Positions 8,322 through 16,120 of a stretch of DNA of 60,556 nt are shown piece after piece. The notes beneath the pieces were generated by a model that was not told the origin of the DNA, made no database searches, and saw nothing but the letters and a program-made list of their open reading frames with translations. Source of the DNA: Candidatus Ratteibacteria bacterium (lineage in GTDB: Bacteria; CAIJMQ01); assembly GCA_028715665.1 (NCBI GenBank), contig JAQURI010000002.1, positions 1-60,556 of the forward strand. Direction: 5' to 3'. Each line of letters opens with the position of its first letter. Position 1 is the first letter of the stretch. The position numbers and the translations under genes were made by a program.

Positions 8322-9099
8322 GATATGAATGATGATAAGGTTTTTTTAGTCTTTGATTTCCTTTTCTCCCCTCGACCTTCCGGGCAATTCGGGCATCCGC
8401 GTGGATGCCATGATTTTGATGCTTCTGCTGCGGCTATAAAATACCAGAGACCGCTCCTCGATTTTGCGAAATCTAATGACCAAGCTCCTTCATTAAGAAT
8501 GGCCGCTATCTTTTCTGCGTACCCTGATAGCAATGCAATTTCTTCGTCGGTCTCTTCATTCATTTTGGTAAGCATATTTTCCCAGCCATCTACCGGGTCG
8601 GTGCCGGGACTGAACCTAATAGCCTCTTCAGGCCAGTATGGGTGGTGACAGGATATTTGCCATTGTCGGTGAAGTATCGTCGCTCTGGCGAAATTGGTAG
8701 CCCTTTAAAAGCCTTAAACAACCAGTCAAGTTCAATATGTTCTCTGAGAATAATAGAGGTCATTGGCTGGTCTTTAAGAGCGGAATCTTCAACGATGCGG
8801 TACAGGTGTCGTTCCAGCACAGCTTCATTCTGGACATAACAAGTGTCTTCATAGTTGTGTTTTCCCGATGTGTATGAATTTTTCATGAAGAGTGGATAAC
8901 CCATCTTGTTCGCTGTATCATGTAAGAGTTTTAAGTCTTTTTCTGATAACATGGCGCCATCAAGAAAACTCCACCATTCTGTGGGGTCTGTTCGAGTGAG
9001 GATGATTTTTGTTTTCGGCTTCGGGATATCTAAATGTTGTATCTTGGGATACCAGAAATCCATTGAGGATAGAGGGAATAAGTCGTGTGGGGTGTCCAT
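8318..9099 (-). pseudogene. ATP-grasp domain protein, frameshifted
   Basis: Two frames join into one ATP-grasp-like protein of about 260 residues. The first part (9099 to about 8645) has FMKNSYTSGKHNYEDT, ILREHIELDW and ERRYFTDNGKYPV; the second (about 8645 to 8318) begins HHPYWPEEAIRF and has WSLDFAKSRSGLWYFIAAAE, the usual late Asp/Glu part of phage-type ATP-grasp (R2K/DUF4343-like) proteins. One base is missing near 8645. This could be a sequencing error, programmed frameshifting or decay. The ligase substrate is unknown. Confidence 0.65.
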
Positions 9100-9108
9100 A
9101 TCTTCCTG

Positions 9109-9243
9109 TTATATAAAATGATGACAATCGTTTTTTTCAAATGGTTTTACGATATGCAAATGGAGTCCGCATTTTGCGTAGTTTCCACAGCATTTGCATG
9201 AATGCGCTGGATAGTTTGGCGAAGATTCGGTGGGAGAGCCCAT
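9109..9243 (-). CDS. Small Cys/His zinc protein (44 aa)
   Basis: 44 residues with a CKCCGN..KCGLHLH...CHH cluster, a clear metal-site signature. AGGTGA lies four bases before the ATG at 9243. It precedes the ATP-grasp gene by ten bases. Function unknown. Confidence 0.65.
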   Translation of the reverse strand: MGSPTESSPNYPAHSCKCCGNYAKCGLHLHIVKPFEKNDCHHFI

Positions 9244-9281
9244 ATTCACCTGTCGAGTTTTATTCTTCAGTCTTTAGCTGT

Positions 9282-9704
9282 TTATGGTGTTGTTGCTTTG
9301 ATTGTTTTTGATACAACCCGGTCTCCGGTTAAAGATGTTAAGGACGTGGTAATCCCATATCCACTTACTTTAATATGGACTATTTTTCCTCCGGCCTGAG
9401 CGTCTTTGAACCACTGGTAATCTTGCGGTGAGATTGTAGTCTCCCATACTTCTGAGCTTGTTGAGAATTGGTTTGAGAATGCATTTTGAATTCTGATGTA
9501 TTTCTGTTCTCCAATGTTCAGGAACCAGTAATGTGTTCCGACTTCCAGAACTTTTACATCTGCTTCTGTATTTGAATAGTCGATTTTTAGAAGGTTTATC
9601 TCGTGGCCTATAAATCCGACTAATGTTATAAAGACTGCAATTAAGAGTAAATATCCAATCAATACACCTAAAAGATTTGTGAGAGCTGGGGTTTGTCTTT
9701 GCAT
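9282..9704 (-). CDS. Signal-anchored extracellular protein
   Basis: 140 residues: one N-terminal hydrophobic segment (about 10-33) and a beta-rich extracellular domain. A promoter of the shared type lies just upstream. No family recognised. Confidence 0.6.
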   Translation of the reverse strand: MQRQTPALTNLLGVLIGYLLLIAVFITLVGFIGHEINLLKIDYSNTEADVKVLEVGTHYWFLNIGEQKYIRIQNAFSNQFSTSSEVWETTISPQDYQWFKDAQAGGKIVHIKVSGYGITTSLTSLTGDRVVSKTIKATTP

Positions 9705-9715
9705 AATATTTACTA

Positions 9716-9745
9716 TTAAAACCTAATTATGATATAGGTATCGGT
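9716..9745 (-). promoter_or_regulatory. Promoter, shared motif copy
   Basis: Minus strand CCGATACCTATATCATAATT then AGGTTTT, a slightly diverged copy. It lies 15-40 bases before the ATG at 9704. Confidence 0.6.
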
Positions 9746-9849
9746 CGTTTCCTCAAAGTATTACAACACGCAACCAGCGTTTCCAGTTTGTCGGATATTT
9801 CATATCTTTGATATCTTGCAAGAGTTGTTTTTGTGTTTTCTATAACCAT
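9727..9849 (-). CDS. Possible small ORF (40 aa)
   Basis: A 40-residue frame starting at the ATG 9849 (MVIENTKTTLARYQRYE...) and ending inside the promoter at 9716. No ribosome binding site is visible. Composition is protein-like, but I cannot separate it from chance. Confidence 0.3.
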   Translation of the reverse strand: MVIENTKTTLARYQRYEISDKLETLVACCNTLRKRPIPIS

Positions 9850-9856
9850 AATGTTT

Positions 9857-10291
9857 CTATCGGTTCGTGTTTTGTGTCGAACCACCCACACCGATATGAT
9901 ACCGCTGTCTATCCTCTAATTCTTGAACTTTTCCAGAATTCCATCCGCTTACTGCTTGAATGTAACCAGTAACTCGTGAAAGCTGTTCTACAGAATGATT
10001 CCCACAGCACGGACACATGGGCATTTTGCATATCGGACAGGTTTTTATTCCCGAAACGGTTGTTTTACATGACTTTGAACCCGTTTCTTCTGCGTAAATG
10101 TGTACAGGACAATCAGTGCCTTTCTCGATATTGAGAGATACCAGTCCCATATGAGCTTCATTGAATCTCAGGCATTTTTCAGCGAACTGTTCCACGGTCA
10201 AGACCTGAATGATTTTGGGTTCGACCGTACTTCTTTGTACTCCAACTTGAAATTGAGCACTCGATGGTGCTATTGTTGCTATAGATTCCAT
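9857..10291 (-). CDS. Free-standing NrdD-type glycyl-radical domain
   Basis: 144 residues. The C-terminal half carries a four-Cys zinc site (CPICKMPMCPCCGN) directly followed by RVTGYI and WNSGK..E...RQRY, the arrangement at the C-terminus of anaerobic ribonucleotide reductase NrdD, where the Gly of RVxGY carries the radical. The large catalytic barrel is absent, so this is at most a tail domain, comparable in concept to the spare-part protein GrcA. GGGTG precedes the ATG at 10291. It could repair or replace a damaged host NrdD tail (inference). Confidence 0.7.
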   Translation of the reverse strand: MESIATIAPSSAQFQVGVQRSTVEPKIIQVLTVEQFAEKCLRFNEAHMGLVSLNIEKGTDCPVHIYAEETGSKSCKTTVSGIKTCPICKMPMCPCCGNHSVEQLSRVTGYIQAVSGWNSGKVQELEDRQRYHIGVGGSTQNTNR

Positions 10292-10479
10292 ATTTTTACA
10301 CCCTTTGAACATTTAATTGACATGAAAAGAAAAGCGAATGACAAAAACATTATTGTTTCATAAAATTCTTGACTGGAAAAGAGATAGACCATACCGATAC
10401 CGAACGAGGGAATGATACCTAGCAAGAACATCAGCAAAAAAATTAAAATATATCCTGATTTTCTCGCCAAGGAAATCAC
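10279..10479 (-). CDS. Small membrane protein, two TM segments
   Basis: 66 residues, hydrophobic segments at about 8-29 and 39-55, basic ends. Starts with GTG at 10479; overlaps the start of the glycyl-radical gene. A TATA-like box lies near 10560. Confidence 0.5.
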   Translation of the reverse strand: MISLARKSGYILIFLLMFLLGIIPSFGIGMVYLFSSQEFYETIMFLSFAFLFMSIKCSKGVKIWNL

Positions 10480-10552
10480 CAGTCCGACCCAAAAATTGAA
10501 TATCCTGTTTTCGATTTATTAACCATTCTAAAACCTGTATTCAGATGGAACT

Positions 10553-10575
10553 CGCTATAAATACATAAACCTTTT
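10553..10575 (-). promoter_or_regulatory. Putative promoter for the 10479 operon
   Basis: Minus strand TTTATGTATTTATAGCGAG, a good archaeal TATA box about 75-90 bases before the GTG at 10479. It differs from the shared nine-copy motif. Confidence 0.4.
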
Positions 10576-10579
10576 TTTT

Positions 10580-11307
10580 ACTGTACATGCAGAGAAATCT
10601 GTATGTGCATGGGACTGGAACCCGGATGGAAGATTGAAACGGTTGTGTGGTGTTTTGGCTCAATCCCGACCGTTGGGGTCAACGGAGAGTTGTAACGGAG
10701 AGGCTTTTTTGGTGGATATTCGCATGCTCCTTGTTGTATGTGCAGATGCCGGGTTGAAACCACGTTCACCTGCCACTATACATTATGTATGCAGACCTGT
10801 TTTTTCTGAGAAACTGTATATATCTTTTGGGTGATTACTTTCCAACTGTTGCAGTGGAAGTAATCGGGGGGGTTGTAGAGACATCCTTGTGTCTTTAAGT
10901 TGAATTTCCAATGGAGAGTTTGTTTGAGGCATATCATGCCACGCCAATAAAATGGATGATTTGACCGGATTTTCGATTGGATTGATAAAATAATATCCCG
11001 GATATGAGATTTTATACGATAAATTCGATATTGAACGAAGGAATTTTTTGAGTAACGGATTTTTACGTCAGGTTCTACAGCCTACTGGGGGTAACGGACT
11101 TTTTTTATGCTCCAGTTGAAATTCAGGTGTTTTTTTCCCGTTAACGGACTAACTTCCTAAAAACCCGTCGGCTTTGGGAGGCGTTTTGTGCGTCCTTTTT
11201 GGGTTTGTAACGGGCTTGGACGCACTTTTTGGACACACGTTTCCTTCCGTCGGTATGCTGTGGCTGTTTGTGCGTCCTTTTTTGATGTAACGGGTTTTGG
11301 ACGCACT
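10580..11307. other. Non-coding strand-switch region, candidate origin or control locus
   Basis: No convincing gene. It holds six same-strand TAACGG words (10693, 11053, 11092, 11142, 11208, 11288). It also holds a repeated hairpin unit, GTGCGTCC...TGTAACGGG...GGACGCAC, at 11188-11225 and 11270-11306. A long hairpin (10834-10864, ATTACTT...AAGTAAT) and TGTATGTGCA words at 10601 and 10734 are also present. Transcription diverges around it: leftward genes lie before 10479 and rightward genes after 11349. This is what an iteron-type origin or a complex operator could look like. Confidence 0.5.
11188..11306 (+). repeat. Two-copy hairpin repeat GTGCGTCC/GGACGCAC
   Basis: Copy one spans 11188-11225 and copy two 11270-11306. 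Each has perfect eight-base arms, a T-run after the first arm and TGTAACGGG in the loop. The two copies differ in loop length but keep the same order of parts. Confidence 0.8.
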
Positions 11308-11336
11308 TTTAGATATCTTTATCGTAATTAAGTTTC
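11308..11336 (+). promoter_or_regulatory. Promoter, shared motif copy
   Basis: Plus strand AGATATCTTTATCGTAATTA followed by AGTTTCT. TATA box CTTTATCG about 33 bases before the ATG at 11349; it abuts the second GGACGCAC hairpin arm. Confidence 0.75.
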
Positions 11337-11348
11337 TATCTTGAAAAC

Positions 11349-11693
11349 ATGGACTCGGTAAAAACTATAACTGCACGGAGAAAGGGGGGAACCTGTATAA
11401 TCGCTTCAAAGACTCATTTTAAGGCTGGCGAAAAGTATATCGTTTCTTCTCCCGCCCACACAGTTCTAAAAATTCAAAAACTTCCGGGGCATAAGGTTGT
11501 GAACTCTACTTTTCTAAAACCGAAGATTTCAATTGCCAGAAATGATAGACGTACCGTTACTCTTTCCGTTGGAAAGTATTTAAATCCCGGTGAGAAAATT
11601 GAACTATTGCGTTTTACAACAAATGAATTTGTTTTTAAGATTATAGATAGGGAAAGAAAAAATGATATCCTTGAAACGAAAGAAGATTATTGA
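11349..11693 (+). CDS. Two-part beta-rich small protein (AbrB-like fold possible)
   Basis: 114 residues. Part one (RRKGGTCIIASKTHFKAGEKY) resembles the tail of the HNH protein that follows, and part two (ISIARNDRRTVTLSVGKYL) resembles the separate ORF 12469-12627. The short beta pattern with GEK.YIV and GEKIELL resembles SpoVT/AbrB-type modules, but I cannot confirm the fold. It is the first gene of the rightward block. Confidence 0.65.
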   Translation: MDSVKTITARRKGGTCIIASKTHFKAGEKYIVSSPAHTVLKIQKLPGHKVVNSTFLKPKISIARNDRRTVTLSVGKYLNPGEKIELLRFTTNEFVFKIIDRERKNDILETKEDY

Positions 11694-12465
11694 AAATTGG
11701 AATAAACAATATCAGCCAATTTTGTTATGTATTAAAGACAAACATACAATCGGTTCGATGTCAAAAGTGCTTAATATCCCAAGAAGCACCTTACGTGACC
11801 GATTAAGTCGTCTTGAACAGAATGATATAATTACCATGACGGAAACGAGGGTTATTGGGAGCAAATGCCTTACATTTAACATCATAAGTGGTTGGGAGAA
11901 CAGGCTTATGGAAGATACTGATAATTCCAAAACTGAATTAATTTGCGATAAAACTATTGTTTCGACTTCTAAATATACAAGTCTTATCAAAACCCATAGA
12001 GCAAAACTATCACAGCGTTTGCGTTTTAAACTTCTTCGTAGAGATGGGTTTCGTTGTCAATACTGTGGCCGGACAGCAGACCAAACCACGTTAGAAATTG
12101 ACCACATCGTTCCACTGTCTTTGGGTGGTTCGGATAACACTGATAATATGATAACTTCTTGTACAGACTGCAATCAGGGTAAATCGGCAGAGCCAATAAT
12201 CCCATTAGATAGTAAAATTATAATAAATAAATTTGAAGATAAAGTTGCAATTGTGGAGCCGATGTTGTTCATGAAGGCGGAGAAAAAAAAGACCAGTATT
12301 GTGCGTAAAAATAGGAAATCTCGCCTAAGAACCACATCCTTCATGACGGCAAGAAAAAAGGGTGGAACTTGTATTATATCGAATGTATGTTTATTTAAAT
12401 TGGGACAAAAATACCTCGTGCATTCTCCTGAAGCTAATGTTCTGAATATCACATTATATCAATGA
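11662..12465 (+). CDS. HNH endonuclease with winged-helix and duplicated tail module
   Basis: 267 residues: an N-terminal helix-turn-helix (about 10-72; SMSKVLNIPRSTLRDRL), an HNH domain (about 130-185; CQYCG, IDHIVPLSLGGSDNTDN, CTDCNQGK) and a tail repeating the first half of the 11349 product (RKKGGTCII...KYLVHSP). It starts inside the upstream gene. The frame stops at a TGA (12463-12465), and the continuing frame encodes the second half of the repeated unit, so this gene may be truncated by a nonsense codon. A DNA-cleaving role is expected from the HNH family. Confidence 0.85.
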   Translation: MISLKRKKIIENWNKQYQPILLCIKDKHTIGSMSKVLNIPRSTLRDRLSRLEQNDIITMTETRVIGSKCLTFNIISGWENRLMEDTDNSKTELICDKTIVSTSKYTSLIKTHRAKLSQRLRFKLLRRDGFRCQYCGRTADQTTLEIDHIVPLSLGGSDNTDNMITSCTDCNQGKSAEPIIPLDSKIIINKFEDKVAIVEPMLFMKAEKKKTSIVRKNRKSRLRTTSFMTARKKGGTCIISNVCLFKLGQKYLVHSPEANVLNITLYQ

Positions 12466-12468
12466 GAT

Positions 12469-12627
12469 ATGACTTATTCAGAGTATCCAAAATCCGTAAT
12501 TATTGCCGCAAGGAGGGATGGAAATACCGTTGCTTTGTCTCTGGGTAAGTTTTTAGAACCGGGCGATACCGTGGATATTATTAGACAAAACGAAGATGAG
12601 ATTTCATTAAAAGTTACTCGTAAATAA
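12469..12627 (+). CDS. Second half of the duplicated module (52 aa)
   Basis: 52 residues (SVIIAARRDGNTVALSLGKF, then EPGDTVDIIRQ) matching the C-terminal half of the 11349-11693 product. It is in the same frame as the HNH gene, one codon after that gene's TGA, with its own ATG at 12469. It may be made by reinitiation, or be the lost end of the HNH protein. Confidence 0.65.
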   Translation: MTYSEYPKSVIIAARRDGNTVALSLGKFLEPGDTVDIIRQNEDEISLKVTRK

Positions 12628-12754
12628 TCGGGTTCTCAGTTCCATGGCAATTTCTTGTGCTATGATTGCAGGTATATCATTTCCGCTCCTATTCCTTTGA
12701 ATCAATACCAGCTTTCCAATTTCTTTAGTTCCACATGAAGCCAAGGGGTGGGTC

Positions 12755-12783
12755 TGTGGATACCTTTATCGTAATTGTGTTTC
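12755..12783 (+). promoter_or_regulatory. Promoter, shared motif copy
   Basis: Plus strand TGGATACCTTTATCGTAATT then GTGTTTC, with the TATA box CCTTTATCG about 45 bases before the ATG at 12809. Confidence 0.7.
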
Positions 12784-12808
12784 AAGTATTCGTATAGGAA
12801 GTAAATTA

Positions 12809-12934
12809 ATGAGAATCAAAATCAGATATGGATACCAGAGGCAACCAGAGCAGAACGACGCTGGTTTCGTCAAGATTTCAGCACCTAATTCGAAGCCTTT
12901 ATCTTCTTTAGCTCCTAATATTGCTTTCCCATGA
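12809..12934 (+). CDS. Small hypothetical protein (41 aa)
   Basis: 41 residues, basic N-terminus (RIKIRYGYQRQPEQ). AGGAAG lies eight bases before the ATG, and the stop overlaps the ATG of the regulator at 12931 (ATGA). It is the leader gene of this two-gene operon behind a shared-motif promoter. Confidence 0.6.
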   Translation: MRIKIRYGYQRQPEQNDAGFVKISAPNSKPLSSLAPNIAFP

Positions 12935-13293
12935 AATCCATAGAATTGCGAACGAAAATACTTGAGATGTTGCCTGTGTTCCAGCAGGATGTTTGGCAGA
13001 GACTTGGGCTTGAGCACAGGCAGGTCTCTAAAGTCGTGCTAAAGCTGGAAAAAGAATTGTTCCTGACCCGGACAAAGGATAAATGTAGTTTCTATCTCAT
13101 TATCACTCCTGCCGGAAAGACCGAACTAAAGAAATTAGTCCCGGAAAAAGAACCGGTGGGTATATATGCGAAACCGAAGAGTCGGTTCGCCCCACTTGTA
13201 TCAAATGGGGTTTTCTCGCCATGTACCGGATGCTCTGTTATTGAATGCGACCCCTGTACTTGTGTTCCGCTTGGAAACTGGGTATTAATATGA
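12931..13293 (+). CDS. MarR-like winged-helix regulator with Cys cluster
   Basis: 120 residues. Residues about 5-65 form a winged helix (VWQRLGLEHRQVSKVVLKLE, then a wing ending AGKTELKKL). The C-terminus has CTGC...CDPCTC..L, a four- or five-Cys set typical of an iron-sulfur or zinc-bearing archaeal winged-helix family. It probably senses redox or metal state, by family analogy only. Confidence 0.75.
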   Translation: MKSIELRTKILEMLPVFQQDVWQRLGLEHRQVSKVVLKLEKELFLTRTKDKCSFYLIITPAGKTELKKLVPEKEPVGIYAKPKSRFAPLVSNGVFSPCTGCSVIECDPCTCVPLGNWVLI

Positions 13294-13314
13294 GACAATC
13301 GGCGTTGATTAAAT

Positions 13315-13728
13315 TCAAACCCAGCCAGCGAATTGTTTTCCCCGCGTGAATGAGTTCTTGGAGCCCGGAGCCGGAACCATAATTGTTGTTGTTACTCGCC
13401 GATGTGGTAAAAGTTGTGATAATATCTTTTTGATTTTCGGGACTCTTGCTCTTCCTGATTCGTTGACCTGTCCGGTTGTTCCGTCTGGAATAAAGCTGAT
13501 AGAAACTGATAGTAAGGGTCTTCTAATATTAAGATGTGGATATAATAAAGTGCCAAGCCGCATTCTATATGATTTTGGGATTCTGTTGAAAATTGATTGC
13601 GCTTCCTGTTCAGTTTCGAAAACAATATCTACCTTGAATCCGAACTCATTTCCTTCCTGTACACGAATTGTATTCAGGGCATTTTCATATGATATCCTTT
13701 GTGCTGTCTGATTTTCAGTTTCCATCAT
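13315..13728 (-). CDS. Hypothetical protein (137 aa)
   Basis: 137 residues, alpha/beta, with no recognised motifs. The ATG at 13728 follows AAGGTGA; a GTG at 13740 is a less likely start. It is convergent with the winged-helix gene, which ends 22 bases away. Confidence 0.6.
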   Translation of the reverse strand: MMETENQTAQRISYENALNTIRVQEGNEFGFKVDIVFETEQEAQSIFNRIPKSYRMRLGTLLYPHLNIRRPLLSVSISFIPDGTTGQVNESGRARVPKIKKILSQLLPHRRVTTTIMVPAPGSKNSFTRGKQFAGWV

Positions 13729-13835
13729 AATTATAGTCACCTTATTTACTATTACCGATACAGGGATGTTCTTCCGGTAAAGCAGTTCTCCGTCCGGTGT
13801 GTAATTCCATAATCAATTAAGAGTTCACAGATGAA

Positions 13836-14219
13836 TCATTGATTTTTTTTTCTGAACCACCCAAAATTTAAACCTTCCGGTTCATATTCAATCATATCCC
13901 CGATTCTTATATGTATGTTCTTTTTTGCTATTACATGATATTCCCGCTCGTCTCCAAATAGCAATGTTCGATTGCCATCTCTTTGTATACGTTTTACATA
14001 CATTTTTCGCTTATTTAATGTTGTTTTTAGCCGTGCAATCGTTTGTTTAGCCAGAAAAACCGTTGTTTCTTTTGCCCGTTGTTCCACATCTTTTAAATCC
14101 CAATAGTGTATCCATATTTTATTTTTTGGGGACATACCGATAAATTCATTTACTGTACCTTTTTGACTCAAATCCCTATATATTTTTATATTATTTATTT
14201 GTTTAATATATTTTTTCAT
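13836..14219 (-). CDS. Hypothetical basic protein (127 aa)
   Basis: 127 residues, Lys/Arg-rich in the middle, with a C-terminal beta stretch (HIRIGDMIEYEPEG) recalling the IGD small-SH3 pattern seen elsewhere in the window. It overlaps the upstream zinc gene by 17 bases. Function unknown. Confidence 0.6.
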   Translation of the reverse strand: MKKYIKQINNIKIYRDLSQKGTVNEFIGMSPKNKIWIHYWDLKDVEQRAKETTVFLAKQTIARLKTTLNKRKMYVKRIQRDGNRTLLFGDEREYHVIAKKNIHIRIGDMIEYEPEGLNFGWFRKKNQ

Positions 14220-14517
14220 ATTGTATCACATCGGGTTCTGTAAAGTTGTCGGTTGCTTTAGTCGTTTCGGTTAACATACCCGGTAAGGGAAAAACGATAA
14301 TAATAGCCTTTGGTGAGTTTTTCCACATCCGGGCGTACTTCTTAACGTAATCTGGTAAATCATCTATTGAGGTTATTGTTGATTTTACGTTAGCTTTATT
14401 AAAACAGGATTGGCAATACCGTTCTCCACCAAGTCTTTTGGAGTCTTTTTTGTAGACGGGTGCTTCGCAGCCCGCACAATTTATTGATTCCCAGTTTCTC
14501 CAGTTCCCTCGTGCCAT
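14203..14517 (-). CDS. Zinc-ribbon hypothetical protein
   Basis: 104 residues. CAGC (about residue 14) and CQSC (about residue 35) form a ribbon near the N-terminus; the rest has a short hydrophobic stretch (KAIIIVFPLPG). It is coupled to genes on both sides. Confidence 0.65.
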   Translation of the reverse strand: MARGNWRNWESINCAGCEAPVYKKDSKRLGGERYCQSCFNKANVKSTITSIDDLPDYVKKYARMWKNSPKAIIIVFPLPGMLTETTKATDNFTEPDVIQYEKIY

Positions 14518-14964
14518 TTATTTTGCCGCCTTATCTACTGCTTTTTTTAATATTGGAAGATGCAGGAAGTTCTTTACCCCTTCCGGTGCTTCTGCATCAT
14601 AATGACGTCCGTTATGATATACCCACAAGTGCCCGCCTAAATTTACATCCCTCTTTACTTTTGCCGGTAAATTTCCATATACTGATTTGAAATTTCTTTG
14701 TAAAATACCGTAATCTCCGAACATATCTGATGCTAGAATAAACGTTCTGTCGGTCTCTCCGCCGAGTTTTACTAACAGGACTTGCACAAACTCTTCACAC
14801 CCGCCGTTATTAATATCATATGGTGTTCTGTATCCATTACCGCTTGAAATGAATTCTTCTATAGTGCGATTAATAATAACAGCTACTTTACGAGCCTGCT
14901 TCATCTCATATTGATACCTATCCCGGCTTTTTTGCTTAAGTGTCCGCATATGTGATTTTACCAT
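14518..14964 (-). CDS. Papain/NlpC-like cysteine peptidase candidate
   Basis: 148 residues. The motif order NGGCEEF (Cys about residue 55), GGHLWVYHNGRHYDAEAPEG (His about residue 111) and the following acidic residue fits a papain-like Cys-His-Asp/Asn catalytic set of the NlpC/transglutaminase-like kind. AAGGAG lies seven bases before the ATG at 14964. It could process a cell-surface or particle protein; its neighbour 14958-15806 is a surface protein. Confidence 0.55.
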   Translation of the reverse strand: MVKSHMRTLKQKSRDRYQYEMKQARKVAVIINRTIEEFISSGNGYRTPYDINNGGCEEFVQVLLVKLGGETDRTFILASDMFGDYGILQRNFKSVYGNLPAKVKRDVNLGGHLWVYHNGRHYDAEAPEGVKNFLHLPILKKAVDKAAK

Positions 14965-15806
14965 TTCCAGCTCCTTACCATAATGATTAATGACATGATG
15001 ACCAGAATCCCTTCAAAACCCGGTATCCCTTTTACCGGGGTTTCTGTTGCTGTTGGGGCTGGAACAAAGGTCAGGTCACTATCATCGGTACTTGTTTGTT
15101 GAACTGGCGGAACTGTTGTTATCACGGGTGTTCCTGTATGTACAGGTGTTGCCGTCACCGTTGGTGTTATTTTTATTTCCGCTGGTGTCGGGATTGGTGC
15201 CCCGGCATCATAAGGCTGGAACGTTATTGTTGGTTCCGGGGTTGTGATTACTGTTACCTCTTCAATCGGTTCTGATATTACCGTTGCTGTTCCTCCTGTA
15301 CCTGCACTGGGGGGAGGGGTTGGAGTTGGATTGATACCGGTTCCAACAATAACGGTAAAATCCTTGGCCGTTCCGTTCATTGTCTTACCGCCTTCTTTCA
15401 GGAAGATTACTGTTTCCTGTAGCCTGTATTTATACGTCCCCTGTATGTTCATTTTAAGAGTAATGCTGTCCGAGACGCTATGAATCAATCGCCATGAATT
15501 TCCCCGCGCTATTACTTTTCCGGTTTCAGTGTTGATTAGGTCATAGTTGTACTGGTAATAATCAAGGTCAGGCCAGTACCATTGTCTGCCGTTCCATGTG
15601 TTTACTACATAGGATATTGTTACCGTTCCACTCACGGGCGTCTTGTATTCTGTTACTACGCCCCCGGTGATAGTTCCGAGATTGAGTGACTTTGGATTAT
15701 TGATTATTACGAAAATCGCTATGACAAGTATGATAATTGCCAGCAAAGCTACAACTCTTGTCTGGTCTATCTGTTTTTCCTGCTTTTGCCGGGTTTTTCG
15801 TTTCAT
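14958..15806 (-). CDS. Surface protein with PGF-CTERM-like tail
   Basis: 282 residues: an N-terminal membrane segment (about 17-37) followed by LNLGTITGG, a beta-rich domain, a long Thr/Pro-rich stalk (about 160-255), and a C-terminal IPGFEG-hydrophobic-Arg tail, the layout of archaeosortase (PGF-CTERM) substrates. Thr/Pro stalks of this sort are often glycosylated. The L.LG.IT signature after the first segment recurs in 26380-28167 and 28601-30544. Confidence 0.75.
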   Translation of the reverse strand: MKRKTRQKQEKQIDQTRVVALLAIIILVIAIFVIINNPKSLNLGTITGGVVTEYKTPVSGTVTISYVVNTWNGRQWYWPDLDYYQYNYDLINTETGKVIARGNSWRLIHSVSDSITLKMNIQGTYKYRLQETVIFLKEGGKTMNGTAKDFTVIVGTGINPTPTPPPSAGTGGTATVISEPIEEVTVITTPEPTITFQPYDAGAPIPTPAEIKITPTVTATPVHTGTPVITTVPPVQQTSTDDSDLTFVPAPTATETPVKGIPGFEGILVIMSLIIMVRSWKW

Positions 15807-15913
15807 ACCATATTCCTGTTTTTAATCCATGCCTTGAATACTTTTGCTATGATTTACCTCTTTGAGAGTTTTCTTTGTAGAGATTATCCCCCAACCTTTA
15901 GCTGGTGTAATAA

Positions 15914-16117
15914 TTATTTCTGGTTCAATGGTATTAAGATTGCCTGAATGACCACTTTTCCTGTCTTCTTTGATGTTGCTATCCGGGCAATTGTTCCTGC
16001 TGGATATATACCCCTTGCTTTTGTATGTGAAATCGGCACAGTATAATATGTTCCCTCAACGAGTGTACTTGGCGGTCTGCGCCTGATATGTTTATATTTT
16101 GCGTCTTTGAATGGCAC
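15914..16117 (-). CDS. Small basic protein (67 aa)
   Basis: 67 residues, basic, with a beta-like VEGTYYTVPISHT stretch. No family recognised. It is spaced four bases from the upstream membrane gene. The 100 bases between it and 15806 hold no convincing gene. Confidence 0.55.
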   Translation of the reverse strand: MPFKDAKYKHIRRRPPSTLVEGTYYTVPISHTKARGIYPAGTIARIATSKKTGKVVIQAILIPLNQK

Positions 16118-16120
16118 AAT

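Noticed and set aside
10634..10834. 66-codon plus-strand ORF in the strand-switch region
   Set aside because: No ribosome binding site or promoter, runs through the TAACGG and TGTATGTGCA words, and has no protein-like pattern.
12628..12755. Minus-strand frame (GTKEIGKLVLIQRN...) without ATG
   Set aside because: Reads like protein but has no start codon other than a possible TTG, no ribosome binding site, and overlaps the end of 12469-12627; perhaps a gene remnant.
14230..14250. GGTTCTGTAAAGTTGTCGG, resembling the SET-element end
   Set aside because: It lies inside a coding region (FTEPD) with no duplication or partner; so does GGTTCTGTCAAGT at 60431 (LTEPD). Likely coincidence of codons.
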